Counted from the first letter of the stretch, positions 1 through 11,763 are shown. The stretch: 64,000 nucleotides of DNA from Panax quinquefolius (GCA_020205615.1 CM035170.1:33294123-33358122); one strand, 5' to 3'. Numbers and translations are program-made. The notes: generated from the letters alone by a model not told the origin.

Positions 1-2317
1 ACATCAGTCACTTTCACTTTGAAATACTTTCATTCCTCTACCTTTTCCATACATATCTTGTCTGGCTAGAATCATTAGCACAACCTTAACAATAACGGTT
101 CATGTATAAACAGAATATACTTGTATTGAACAGCTCAATCACAGAATAGTTCATATCATAAAAACACCGAAGTGTTCACATTGTGGCTCAAGGCCTCATA
201 CGTTCTACCACCTTGTACAAATATCACATATTCACACATAGACCGAACTTCTCAAGTTCAATATCTGAGAAGTTTAAGAAACTAGCATTCATTTAGAATA
301 TGAATGAAGTTAGGAAACTTGCCTTACGCACAGCTACAGCTTACGCTGAACTGCTCATTCCAATTCCTATATAATACACAAGGAGAAAACATAAATACCA
401 ATTAGTCATATATTGAACTTAAGAATTGGTTTACTTAACTTTACTTCTTAGGGTTCGCGTTCTTGCAATATAAGTTTACACGACTAACTTCATTTACCAG
501 TTTATGGCTTCATGACATACAGAGATGTCTTACTCAAAACGTTTATCATCTTTGATGATTTGCATTCTTATCTTCTTCTTATAACTTCTGTAGGACTCAG
601 CACACATCGCTTCTCTGCTAGTAGTCCATATGGTACTCTGAGTGGTCACAAACAACCAACGAACAAGTTCCCATCTCATCTACAATGCTATCACAATGAG
701 TTAGATCGGTTGCCAGTTTCGTATATACCTTCGCTCTCTGAAGGAATTGTTTAGCCCAGCTCCCATATGTCAACAATCAAAGGTTACGATTGTACCACAA
801 CCTAAACTTATTGTAACTTATCCGAACCATTAACTATAACATTCGTTAAGTTAATTTCTTATTCCTTACAACTTTCTGGCAACTAAATGCCATACCTCAG
901 GATTCATTCTTATACGACTCACCTTTGGCTTTCATTAATCTTATTACCATTCATTATGGCTTTCTTAATTCCATTCGTATCTTACTTAATACTTTCGTTA
1001 TCAATTACTTGAATCTCATGTTCATTAGTCATTCTTAATGTCGAAGCCATACCATTCGTTGCATGCTAAGACCGCTCGTTTATCGCAACAATATTGCGTA
1101 CACGGCGTTTATACGCTCCATACTTATCTCTCATTATCATGACATATCATTGAAATGTTATTGATTACCCTCGTCACTCAACGTCTAAGGAATCACAACC
1201 ATAGCAATCCTCCATGTTTGTTTATCGTAACTACGGTCTCCGGATATCGGTTCCGTAATCTACCGTTTAAATTCTCTGTCTTTTAATCTGTTTTAATCTT
1301 TCCGTTCAACCTTTACTAAAGGTTTAAATCACTTGATTTAGTGTTACATTAATTGAACATTATGTTCTTTATCTTCCCTTACGTTTTCCCCAAGAGCTGA
1401 GCAGTTAAAAGCTCATCTCTGGCTTTTTCCCTACCGTACTGCGTTGCCACTCTTCTTCTTTTTCTTTTATCTTTGTGGCCGCGCAAGCTATGCTACCTTC
1501 TTCTTCCCATGCGGTCTTTGTGGTGCCAAGCCCCTCTTTCTTTCTCGCGCTGTGGTGCCATCGTCAGTAGCTGATGGCTCGATCTCGCGCTATGCTGCCA
1601 CCTCCTAAGGCTTAGCTGGCGCTACGGCGCCGAGCACAAAACCTAGAAAATTTTCTAAGCCTTCAATCAAGTTTGAGATGCGTACTTTAAAATCTCGTAT
1701 CTTCTTCGTTATAACTCGGAACGAGGTCATTCCAAAGCCATTCTCTTCCTTATCTTACGTACTTCAATACCCCTTAGACAGAACTTCGTTCTGAATCCGT
1801 TAATGCGCCATTCGATTGGAATTATCTTCACCCTTCGTTCATTTTTATGCTTTTAACGTTCTTCGTTCTTTCGTCTGTAATTCGGCCATCCGAACTCGGA
1901 ACTCGATCGCTCTTGAGTCCGCGACTCACGTTTTCTTCGTTCTCTTATATTGTTATGAAACTCTACACCTTCGGGTTCATTTACTAACTTTCTAATTCTC
2001 GTTCGTCTTTTATGAAATTTTCGCCATAACTTTGTTATAGCTAAGTTTTAATCCGTTCTTCATGAACATTTCTACCGTTCCTAAGAAAGCAATAAGCATC
2101 TAACTTATACGCAATGGTTTTAAATTTATCCATCAACAACAATTATCCTACGATGGTTTTAAATTTGTCCATCAACAACGTTCTTCGTGTTCTTCGCGTG
2201 TTCTTTGTTCGTTCTTCATTTTAATCATTATTTTGGATTACAATTTCACTTTTTTTTTTGGAATTTGATGTTATAGAACATCATTCCTTACTTATTTCAC
2301 CTACTCATTCATATAAT
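1..2317 (-). mobile_element. Distal part of a long Tekay-like LTR (outer host LTR)
   Basis: No gene is visible here. The sequence is the reverse complement of the solo LTR at 39979-44634: base 1 aligns near 44092 and the alignment runs down to about 41300 at 2317. Shared landmarks include the block at 600-760 (seen reversed at 43300-43500) and the low-GC block with two near-identical ATGGTTTTAAATTTxTCCAT motifs at 2110-2180 (reversed near 41430-41490). It is interrupted at 2317/2318 by another element and resumes at 8543. About 0.5 kb of the LTR should lie left of the window. Short reading frames in it are not supported as genes. Confidence 0.85.
2313..2317. repeat. Target-site duplication, left copy (ATAAT)
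   Basis: ATAAT lies directly before the LTR start at 2318 and matches 8538-8542, directly after the other LTR. Confidence 0.92.
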
Positions 2318-4097
2318 TGTTGGGTAAATTCTAATTACGCACAACACGCAAGTATACGTGGTCAACATGTAATAAAGTGAAAGTAGAGTATCGTTCCCAC
2401 GAGGAATTGTTTAATAAAAATCACCAATTACTAACCTATGACCAATTTAATCTTATTTAAATAAATGATTTAATAATTTAATTTAAAATAATTAAATAAA
2501 CTATTACTAACTATCCCTAGAATGAAATAAGATATTGAAGACTTGAGATTACAACTTCACTTATTATTTCATTTAAATCAACACACTTCCTGTTAAGTCA
2601 AATTATTTATACTGGATTGTTAATCAAGAACACGAAAGTAAAATATGGCCATCTCTCAATGCACCATACTCATATCAAATCAAATCCACAGATGATAGAA
2701 TCAATTTGAACACCCTAATTAACTAACCCGCTACATCTCTATGTGAATTACAATTAAAAAGGGTTTAAGTTCAAGTTCTTATTAGACTACATATGGCGTA
2801 AAGGTATATCTCTATCCTAACCACGAATTATTAATTCCATTTATGCAGAAATCACAAACACATGCTATCATGATCAGATCTAAATCTATACCTCATCTCT
2901 CGAGTTCATTTAGATTATCACGGTAATTGTTAGCTAGACAATTAAGCAGTTAAAAACAAATCATAATAGACAATCCAAATATAGCTAATAAGACTAACAA
3001 AGAAGCATATCAAAGTAAACTACACAATAAGATCCATAGTAATCTCAAAATAGAGTTTAATTCATACTTAAACTAGAATCCATCATCCACAATTGATTAA
3101 GCATTAAAAAGATACAAATAGATAAGAAAAGAAATTAGAATTGAGATAACAAATCTGCATTCTCTCGCTTCCAATTTGATTCTCCAATGATAATCAATAG
3201 CTTCAATCTTCAATTCTAATCTAATCTAGGGTTCCTAATCTAAGAAAGAAAGTAAAGAATAATTTAATAGAAATCTATCCCAAGAATGATTTAATGGAGT
3301 CTTAGAACTAGCCTCCCAATCCAAGTTAAACTCAAGTATTTAGAGTTCTAATGGACACCCTAACAAGTTAGGCAACTCAGAATCCTATTCTAGCTCAAAT
3401 TGGACACCAAATAACCCAAAATAGCTCTTTTCCTGTCGTCTAACGCGCCCCGCGCTGTCCCTAAGTCATTTATAGCGCGGTCCGTGCTACTGTAGCAGTG
3501 GTTCTGGTGGCCTAGCGCGCCCCTAGCGCGGTCCGCGCTACTCTAATTTTTACTGCGACGTCCTTTTGTAAAATAGGCATAACATTTGATCCGATTGGAG
3601 TTACGGGGCCTGCCACCTATCAAATCGAAGATATCAACGAGATCTATAACTTTCATTCTTTGAGGATTGACAAATGCGAATTTGATCAAGGCGGAAATCG
3701 GGCTTGAAGTAGATGCTATGTAAATGGCAAACATGATAACTCTTAGCTTTGATCTTCGTTGATAAAAAGGCCATAACTCTCACATCCGAACTCCGATTGG
3801 GATGATTCAAGATGTTCCGGAAAGCTAAGAAGTAGAGCTACCATAAAATCTAAGTTCCAAGCCAAGAACATGCATCCAATGTGATGTTAAAAGTCCTTCA
3901 ATATTCTCTTCTTGCATTTCTTTGCGTATTTTAGTCCAAAAGATGTCCGAATTGCTTTCCCTTGCTTCTTCATGCCAATGCCGGGTCATCGCCTACAAAA
4001 TAACATAAAATGTATGAAAAGTAACTACGAAACATGAGATTAAGCAAATAATTCAAGTAATAGATACCGGACAAGTAGGTATAAAACCTACTTATCA
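2318..4097 (-). repeat. 3' LTR of the Athila-like element
   Basis: TG...CA-bounded repeat of 1780 bp, matching 6757-8537 with scattered substitutions. The first 90 bases carry a block (ACACGCAAGTATACGTGGTC, then CGTTCCCACGAGGA) that is also present in the otherwise different solo LTR at 45881. On the element's own strand this block lies at the LTR 3' end, near U5. GC-rich islands at 3440-3540 contrast with the AT-rich remainder. Confidence 0.92.
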
Positions 4098-5383
4098 AAT
4101 ACCCCAAACTTAAACATTTGCTTGTCCTCAAGCAAAAACACAAATTAGACATATTCATCCTCTAGCAATGATCCACCCAAACAATGAGTCAATATGAATT
4201 TGATCAATGGTCTCAAAGGTTACAACAAATGATAACCCGTGGAAAATTTCAAAACAATGTCATGTCTAAAATTTCAACAACTTTCATTAGATTCACATCT
4301 ACTCTTGATCCTTTAAGTGCGTGTGTGCATCCATATGTTCAAACCCGTCATGATTTAGATTAGATCAACCAATACTCATAAAAGATTTTCAAAAATGACT
4401 TTTAAAACTTCTTATCACATTAATCACCGCTAATATAGGCATAGTGCAAATTTTTCTTGAGGATCACCCGAATATTTAAACTTTTAAGCACATATGAACC
4501 ATTCCCAAGTATTTCAAACATACATATTTTCTTTTCTCTATTTAGTGAGTGCATTTTACGCTCCATCTCACTTTCCAATTTTCATTGAACGAGTGTGTTT
4601 TACGCTCTATCTCGTGCCTGTGTTTATGGGGAGTGCGTGTTACGCTCCATCTCGACCCACCACAAGATTCAATTATTCAACTCGGGAAGGTTCCGATAAG
4701 TTTTTTTTATAAATACACCAAGATTTCCCCAAACTTATGTGAGTGCCTAATTTTCACGTCGAATGATGCTCAAATAAGATTTCTCAAGTTACAATGGTAT
4801 CTTTCATAAGCATTTAGCCAAAAAAAATTCAATCCCAACTGGCTAAACAAATGGATATGTGTAAAATTTTTCAAAATTTCGCAAGTAATGTGAAAACCAA
4901 CTAATGAGTTAAAATATAGACTAAGCATGCTTATCAATTCTCCAAGAGTTAACAATATCAACCACCCACTTATCATCGGCTAAAATCAAATTCCATCAAA
5001 ACATTGCCCAAGTAAATACTAAACATGATAAATACCCCCAAACTTAAAACAGACATTGTCCTCAATGGCTAAGATAGGAAAAATTAAAAGAGAGGACTTC
5101 CCTGACATATAGCAATTTATCTCCTTGTCTGTGAAGTTTGAAGAATAGGTTAAGAAAATTGGAATGAATTGGGCACCACACTTGAGTTGGACTTGACTAA
5201 CCTGTGAATATGATAGAAGCAAGCTTATTAAATCCTAAAAAAAATGAAAAATATTCTATCAACTAATATGAAACCTAAAAAAAAAACTAAAAATAAAAAT
5301 TAAACTTGGGTTGCCTCTCAATAAGAACTTGATTTATAGTCTTTCAGCTAGACTTTGTCTGGTCAACACTATCCAATTCCTCT
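4098..5383 (-). other. 3' untranslated interior and polypurine tract of the Athila-like element
   Basis: Non-coding on the element strand between the gag-like frame and the 3' LTR. The purine-rich tract (plus-strand complement ATACCCCAAACTTAAA) is at 4099-4115, next to the LTR, with the upstream context GAGGACAAGCAA typical of plant Ty3/gypsy tails. A second copy of the same tract context lies at 5033-5060, suggesting a duplicated or relict priming site. At 4546-4655 a 22-bp motif (GAGTG, then TTACGCTC, then ATCTC) occurs three times at roughly 42-bp spacing. Confidence 0.75.
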
Positions 5384-6620
5384 TCAAAAATTGAGGAATC
5401 CTCCATCCATCAGTAACAAATAATCCTTTGGAAGGTTCCCACAAGCGATGGCCATAGCATCAAAGTCATCTAGCATGCTTTGACTCGGTATAATCTCCAT
5501 GAAGAAGGGAAAATAATTAGGTGCTATCTCCATTGTGTTTGTGATCATATTTGGGCATGGAAGTGTGGCAAACACAATGGGCTCTTCGTTTATCTTCTTT
5601 TTCTCGTCCCACCATGGCTTCATTGTTGCACTAGCTCTCATGTCATAAAGAGCCTTGCCGACGATATGGCTACCAAGTGGGCATGATTTTGCAAATCTAA
5701 CCGGATCCTTGAACTTTGGTGAAGAAGGCACTTGGGGCATAAATAACATAGGCTCATCATCGTTGGTACCCACAGTTAGTTCTTCACTGACCTTGTTTTC
5801 ATTACCCCCACTTGTCTCCTCTTTTTCAAAATCTCGTGTATCATCCAGTTGTAGATTTGGCTCGGGCACTTCATCAATCTCGGAATCCTTGTCATAACAC
5901 CAATTGTTTTGAGGACAGTTGTTCAGGGCTTTGAGCATTTGATCCATCTAGTTCTGCATATTTTGAATTGATATCTCTTGAGTCTGAATTGATCGCTCTT
6001 GATTAATCCTCCTCTCCTCTTGGTTTGCTATGAGCTTGGACAACAATTCCTCCAACCTGGAATTATCTGTCTCAGTTTTTGAATCCATGTATTGAGGACC
6101 ATGAGTTGAAGTGGTGATGAGTTGTTCCATCTGGTGCTAAAAATTATGGCTCGATATTTCTTGACTCATCATCCTCTCCTTATGGTTTGCTATGACCTTT
6201 GACAGTAATTCCTCCAACTTTGACTTTTCTTCTTTTAATGGAAGTTGATATGAGAGTTCCGGCGTGTATGTTGGATTTGGAGTAGAGTATTGATCTTGAT
6301 AATTATAGCTCCATGAAGAATTCGGGTGATACCCCCAAACTTGATGATAACTGGGATAAGAATAATTGTTGAGGTAGTTACCACCATCTTGACTAGCCCA
6401 AGATCGATGGTGCATTGATTACTCTCAAGATTCACAAAGACAATAATTGCAAGTAATCGCTATCCTTCGATTATGTTGAAAGTCGCAACAACGTCCAACC
6501 TTCTCTCGAAAGTGTCTCAAGTTGTGCTGATAATGCAGAAAATACATTGAGTCCATCCATCCTCGCTCCCCTTGGTTGAGTCATACTCGAATATGGCCTT
6601 TGATAATTGAATCCAGCCAT
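5384..6620 (-). pseudogene. gag-like relic (Athila-type C-terminal gag)
   Basis: On the minus strand a start codon at 6618-6620 opens a frame containing VFSALSAQLETLSRE, close to the coiled segment that precedes the zinc-knuckle region in Athila-type gag. A frameshift follows near 6480, after which a CNYC-type motif can be read. From 6415 to 5384 one frame is open for about 340 codons except for two TAG stops (6137-6139 and 5948-5950), each one C-to-T change from CAG. The first third is rich in Y, N, S, P and W (HPNSSWSYN), as in Athila gag. Next come two copies of a KLEELLSKxIAN heptad-like segment, then an acidic tail of unknown role. No catalytic domain follows. The lineage is inferred from motif style only. 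Confidence 0.62.
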
Positions 6621-6733
6621 GGTACCTGAAAAGAAAGAAAAATAGGAAGAGAATTAAATAAAAAGAAAAAAAAGGTTTAAATTAAGACTAATTTGATTGA
6701 AGCTAATATTGACAAAAATATATTAAACTAATT

Positions 6734-6750
6734 CCCCGGCAACGGCGCGA
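6734..6750 (-). other. Primer-binding site, tRNA-Asp type
   Basis: The plus strand reads CCCCGGCAACGGCGCGA. Its complement matches the 3' end of plant tRNA-Asp(GTC) with one mismatch near the CCA end. It lies 6 bp from the LTR at 6757 and sets the element's minus orientation. Confidence 0.88.
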
Positions 6751-6756
6751 AAAACA

Positions 6757-8537
6757 TGTTGGGTAAATTCTAATTACGCACAACACGCAAGTATACGTGG
6801 TCAACAAGTAATAAAGTGAAAGTAGAGTATCGTTCCCATGATGAATTGTTTAATAAAAATCACCAATTACTAACCTATGAACAATTTAATCTTAATTAAA
6901 TAAATGATTTAATAATTTAATTTAAAATAATTAAATAAACTATTACTAACTATCCCTAGAATGAAACAAGATATTGAAGACTTGAGATTACAACTTCACT
7001 TATTGTTTCATTTAAATCAACACACTTCCTGTTAAGTCAAATTATTTATACTGGATTGTTAATTAAGAACACGAAAGTAAAATATCGCCATCTCTCAATG
7101 CACCATACTCATATCAAATCAAATCCAGAGATGATAGAATCAATTTGAACACCCTAATTAACTAACCCGCTATATGTCTATGTGAATTACAATTAAAAAG
7201 GGTTTAAGTTCAAGTTCTTATTGGACTACACATGGCGTAAAGGTATATCTCTATCATAAACACGAATCATTAATTCAATTTATGCAGAAATCACAAACAC
7301 ATGCTATCATGATTAGATCTAAATCTATACTTCATCTCTCGAGTTCATATAGATTATCACGGTAATTGTTAGCTAGGCAATTAAGCAGTTAAAAACAAAT
7401 TATAATAGACAATCCAAATATAGCTAATAAGACTAACAAAGAAGCATATCAAAGTAAACTACACAATAAGATCCATAGTAATCTCAAAATAGAGTTTAAT
7501 TCACACTTAAACTAGAATCCATCATCCACAATTGATTAAGCATTAAAAAGATACAAATAGATAAGAAAAGAAATTAGAATTGAGATAAACAAATCTGCAT
7601 TCTCTCGCTTCCAATTTGATTCTCCAATGATAATCAATAGCTTCAATCTTCAATTCTAATCTAATCTAGGGTTTCTAATCTAAGAAAGAAAGTAAAGAAT
7701 AATTTAATAGAAATCTATCCCAAGAAGGATTTAATGGAGTCTTAGAACTAGCCTCCCAATCCAAGTTAAACTTAAGTATTTAGAGTTCTAATGGACACCC
7801 TAGCAAGTTAGTCAACTAAGAATCCTATTCTAGCTCAAATTGGATACCAAATAACCCAAAACAGTTCTTTTCTCGCCGCCTAGCGCGCTCCGCGTTGTCC
7901 CTAAGTCATTTATAGCGCGGTCCGTGCTACTGTAGCAGTGGTTCTGATGGCCTAGCGCGCCCCTAGCGCGGTCCGCGCTACTCTATTTTCTGCTGAGATG
8001 TCCTTTGGTAAAACAGGCATAACGTTTGATCTGCTTAGAGTTATGGGACCTGCCACCTATCAAATCAAAGATATCGACGAGATCTATAACTTTCATTCTT
8101 TAGAGATTGAAAAATTCTTATTGGATCAAGGCGAAAATCGGGCTTGAAGTAGATGCTATGTAAATGGCAAACATGACAACTCTTAGCTTTGATCTTCGTT
8201 GATAAAAAGGCCATAACTCTCACATCCGAACTCCGATTGGGATGATTCAAGATGTTTCGGAAAGCTAAGAAGTAGAGCTACCATAAAATCTAAGTTCTGA
8301 GCCAAGAACATGCATCCAAATTGATGTTAAAAGTCCTTTAATATTCCCTTCTTGCATTTGTTTGCGTATTTTAGTCCAAAAGATGTCCGAATTGCTTTCC
8401 CCTGCTTCTTCATGCCAATGCCATGTCATCGCCTACAAAATAACATAAAATGTATGAAAAGTAACTACGAAACATGAGATTAAGCAAATAATTCAAGTAA
8501 TAGATACCGGACAAGTAGGTATAAAACCTACTTATCA
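6757..8537 (-). repeat. 5' LTR of the Athila-like element
   Basis: Partner of 2318-4097: same ends, 1781 bp, aligned throughout with scattered substitutions and a few single-base indels. It lies next to the primer-binding site, so it is the transcribing LTR, read toward lower coordinates. Confidence 0.92.
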
Positions 8538-8542
8538 ATAAT
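8538..8542. repeat. Target-site duplication, right copy (ATAAT)
   Basis: Matches 2313-2317 exactly. Confidence 0.92.
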
Positions 8543-8941
8543 CCACTCGGATCGTTCTAATTCGTTACGAATCTTACACTTCGTTAAAAAATTTACAAAA
8601 TAACTTCAAATTCACATTTTCTTCTTTTCTTAATGATTTCAACCATATGAAATCATTCCTAACATCATCTACTTCTTATTCTCATTAAGTTATGTTTTAA
8701 ACATATAGGACTTAAAGAGAAATTAAATTTGACTAGGTTTTAGGTTACCTCTCTTCTATATTTTTATTCCACTAAACAAAGCCGGCGATTTGCAAGCTTT
8801 TCTATTTCACGATCACCTTCAATCAGAGCATTTATACTCATTCTCTTCCTTCTTCATCTTTTCTAAGATCTCAAGCTTTCTCTCTCTCTCTCTCTCATGT
8901 TATAGGATTTTCTAAATTCCATTTAAATGAAATAAGCTTCG

Positions 8942-8949
8942 TATTTATA
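8942..8949 (-). promoter_or_regulatory. TATA box of the outer Tekay-like LTR
   Basis: TATAAATA on the minus strand, at the same LTR position as TATAAATA at 40872-40879 in the solo copy. Both are followed by a GA-rich tract within about 60 bases. Confidence 0.6.
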
Positions 8950-9163
8950 GATTTTCAAAGCTAGGGGCAAAATAGTCATTTCGCCCCCTTAACCTCCTTA
9001 CTATTCATTACTTAAGCACTAAGTTTACTCAGCCTCTGTATTTACTTAGCCATTAATTTACTTAGCCCTTCAGTTTACTTAGCCCTTAAGCATAAGCACT
9101 TTACTTAGCTATTAAGACTAATCATATTCTACGCATCTCATTCTCATATTCTCTTCGTATATA

Positions 9164-9168
9164 GTTCG
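9164..9168. repeat. Target-site duplication of the Tat element, left (GTTCG)
   Basis: Pairs with GTTCA at 53529-53533. The single difference is G versus A. Confidence 0.8.
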
Positions 9169-9927
9169 TGCCGACGTCGGGATTTTTATTTGTCCCTTTT
9201 CGTTACTTGTTCTTTGGTGTTCTCATATTAGGTGAGATTTGTTTGAAAAAACAAGTGAAAAAGGTCCGACATGTATAATGTCGACGATGGACTGTTAAGA
9301 GTTGCCAGTTGGTTTTTTAAATGGTTGTACCAACACAACCAAGAAAAGGTTTGCATATTGACCCAGTGATGTGACACTACTAAATGGGTCGGTGAAACCG
9401 AGATTCATTAGGGTCCGGGGACTTGATTATGCGGAGGGAAGGTGTTAGGCACCCCTCGACATCCGTGTTACCACGGTGACCGCCACTTTTCAAGAAACTG
9501 TTATCTAAATGTGTGTGTGTGTGGGTCAAAGAGTTTAAATTTATGTGAAAATTCAAATTTTAGCAAGATATGGTTGTGACATTTTATAAAAGAGGTTTTT
9601 TAAACTTTTATGCTCAATAGTAATTGAGACCTTTTACACTTCTATTTTTATTAAGTGTTCAGCTTGATTGCTTTTATTTTAGAGATGCAAAGCATCTAAA
9701 AGAAAATAATGTACAAAATAATGCCGACTTCTTTGTGGGTATGAAAACCATCTAAGGAAATTCAGACACCGCAGAAAAATTTACAAGCTGCTTACAGCTG
9801 AAAAATGTCCATCACGGGAACCGAATCTAGATCCAATAGACTGAATCTGTGATCACATGATTCCTAGGCTCACATGATGCCGCAATTTGTATGAAAGCAG
9901 TAAGCATGTATATATATAAATAAGCTG

Positions 9928-9928
<1 letters not shown>

Positions 9929-9989
<61 letters not shown>

Positions 9990-10204
9990 CATGATCAACC
10001 ACCACGAAGCACCTCCATGGGGGATCAAAAAATATAAATAAAGCTGTAAAAGTCATCAACCGCCATAGAGGAAACTCCAGGCGGGACGAAACGTAAATAA
10101 AGCATGAAAAGCAATCAATCGCCATAAGTAAACTCTAGGCAAAACGTAAACGTAAAGAAAGTCAGAAGTTTATCAACCACCACTTAAGTAAACTCTGTGG
10201 GTGG

Positions 10205-10243
<39 letters not shown>

Positions 10244-10296
10244 CGATAAACGCATATAGAATATAAAATCTAGGCTTATCGAATCGAGTTTGACAA

Positions 10297-10334
<38 letters not shown>

Positions 10335-10386
10335 GCAAGAACGCCTCGCACCAAAAGTCTAGGCTCATTGAACAAAGTTTGACATT

Positions 10387-10431
<45 letters not shown>

Positions 10432-10487
10432 ACTAAACGCTGCATCAAGTTCAGGCTCAATCGAGGCATAACTTCGATAATGTTAGT

Positions 10488-10517
<30 letters not shown>
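9929..10517. repeat. (TA)n microsatellite tracts in the Tat 3' LTR
   Basis: Tracts at about 9930-9985, 10207-10241, 10302-10331, 10391-10427 and 10492-10517 are separated by related 60-90-bp spacers. The spacers repeat the theme 'AAGTCTAGGCTCATxGAACAAAGTTTGA', so the block is a higher-order repeat whose junctions have expanded as TA. Confidence 0.9.
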
Positions 10518-10522
<5 letters not shown>

Positions 10523-10827
10523 CAAACTAAAATAAAACCACTTGATCAAGTCCCGCAAACAAACGCATCATGACTCTCAATGTGCAGAAGGGTGTGTGCA
10601 AAGATGAAGAGAAAGGCTTTAAAGTGTGTGAGAAGGCTTATAGTGGGCTGCCAAAGAAGACTTCTATATCTTTAAAGGGATGAATAATCGTCTCCTGGTG
10701 GGACAAAAGTAGCTATATGTGAGCTCACAAGTGTTTAAAATGAGAAAGCACTCAGTATAGAGAGAGTACAGAGCAAATTTGACAGGGCTTGCTCGCCTTT
10801 TTTCTCTTAGAAATGGCCACCCCAAGC

Positions 10828-10845
10828 CCTCTATTTATAGAGGGG
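10828..10845 (-). promoter_or_regulatory. Palindromic TATA region of the Tat LTR
   Basis: CCCTCTATTTATAGAGGG is a perfect inverted repeat with 8-bp arms and a 2-bp centre. On the element strand it reads CTATAAATAG. The same site lies at 52585-52602 in the other Tat LTR and near 54168-54185 in the older fragment. Confidence 0.6.
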
Positions 10846-11380
10846 GGACGCAGGTGTACCTAAGGCTACCCGGGTTGCCCCGGGCTTCGAGGGTCGCGTC
10901 GTCTCACAGTACGTGCACGTAGGCACTGTAATGTCCGCTCGAACTTTTAGAATAACAATTCGGGCATCCGACTGAGGTATGTAAGACCTATTTCAGACTG
11001 CTGTTGTCAAGAGTTACGCAATGGTATGGGATTAGAGGTTTTACAAAGTCAGGAAGATGGGATGGTGCTCTCCGGTCTTCAAGCTTCAAATTCTATCCGT
11101 TACCCTGCGTAATAGTCACTCGGGATTGGTTTTCCTTTATTCTTGTGGGACATTGTTGTGTAGAAATGTATGTATGAAATGTTGGGACGACTTGATATGG
11201 CGTCAAAGTGGCGAGATGATGACTTTGACCCTCACCGGGGTTATCGCCATTTGCCATTTGGTAAAGTAGACGTTACTTTCGTGGTTATTTGAGATTGGAC
11301 TGCTAAGTGTGAAGGTCCTCAAAGTGTCATCTCCGAGGTGTGCCTGTCTTCCGGTGTTATTTCGGTCTTATCTTTGAGTG

Positions 11381-11606
11381 CCTCGGTGTGAGTGCCGAGG
11401 TTGAAGCTGATTGCATGCATTTGAAATAAGCATTTTCGGGGTTATTGCCGGAACTACATTCCTTGGGGTTATCACCAAGGTTGGTAGCTGCTACTCCCAG
11501 TGTTGGGACTGAGACTAGATATCTCGAGGTTATCTCCGAGATTAATCGATCTATTCCGGTGGAATTTCCGGTATTGGAACTGCATGCCTCGGGGTTATCT
11601 CCGAGG
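11381..11606. repeat. Array of short hairpins with a shared GGTTATCT-type loop
   Basis: Six hairpins in 226 bp: 11381-11400 (CCTCGG/CCGAGG), 11435-11452 (TTCGG/CCGGA plus a wobble pair), 11461-11480 (CCTTGG/CCAAGG), 11495-11508 (TCCCA/TGGGA), 11521-11542 (ATCTCG/CGAGAT) and 11587-11606 (CCTCGG/CCGAGG). The commonest form is a 6-bp stem with the 8-nt loop GGTTATCT or GGTTATCA. The stems differ but stay paired. The same array lies at 53143-53369 and 54643-55093. Confidence 0.8.
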
Positions 11607-11763
11607 TTTGGAATTTCCACTCTCGGTGTGTGTTTCGGGGTTGAGACTGAACTTCGGTAGTATCCAAAATGGATGTGAGCTGTCTTCCAGGTTTATCTCT
11701 GAAAGACGAATCTATCCTCCTACAATGTCAGTGACAGGTGTGCAAAAATTTTGAGTGTCTACA

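Larger units (their letters stand above)
2318..8537 (-). mobile_element. Athila-like short-interior LTR retrotransposon
   Basis: Two near-identical direct repeats of about 1.78 kb (2318-4097 and 6757-8537) begin TGTTGGGTAAATTC and end CCTACTTATCA, enclosing a 2.66-kb interior. A 5-bp target duplication ATAAT (2313-2317 and 8538-8542) defines the insertion exactly, and removing the element rejoins the host LTR. The minus orientation follows from a tRNA-Asp-type primer-binding site beside 6757 and a purine tract beside 4097. The interior encodes only a gag-like relic, with no protease, RT or integrase, so this is a non-autonomous (LARD-type) element. The gag signature suggests the Athila branch of Ty3/gypsy; that lineage call is an inference. 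Confidence 0.93.
8543..9168 (-). mobile_element. Outer Tekay-like LTR, middle part with promoter
   Basis: Continues the LTR interrupted at 2317 and is the reverse complement of about 40504-41300. It contains the LTR's TATA element (TATTTATA, 8942-8949, on the minus strand) and a GAGA-type tract (CTCTCTCTCT at 8880-8898) just downstream in the sense of transcription. It is cut at 9168 by the Tat element and resumes at 53529. Confidence 0.85.
9169..11763 (-). repeat. 3' LTR of the Tat element
   Basis: 2595-bp partner of 50774-53528. It contains five long (TA)n tracts (see the microsatellite entry), a palindromic TATA region at 10828-10845, and at 11381-11606 an array of short hairpins. The length difference from the other LTR is due largely to unequal TA tracts. 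No gene: short frames here read through repeats. Confidence 0.92.

Noticed and set aside
512..754. 80-codon plus-strand frame
   Set aside because: The same DNA appears reversed at 43311-43520 in the solo LTR with different open frames; no protein similarity is recognised.
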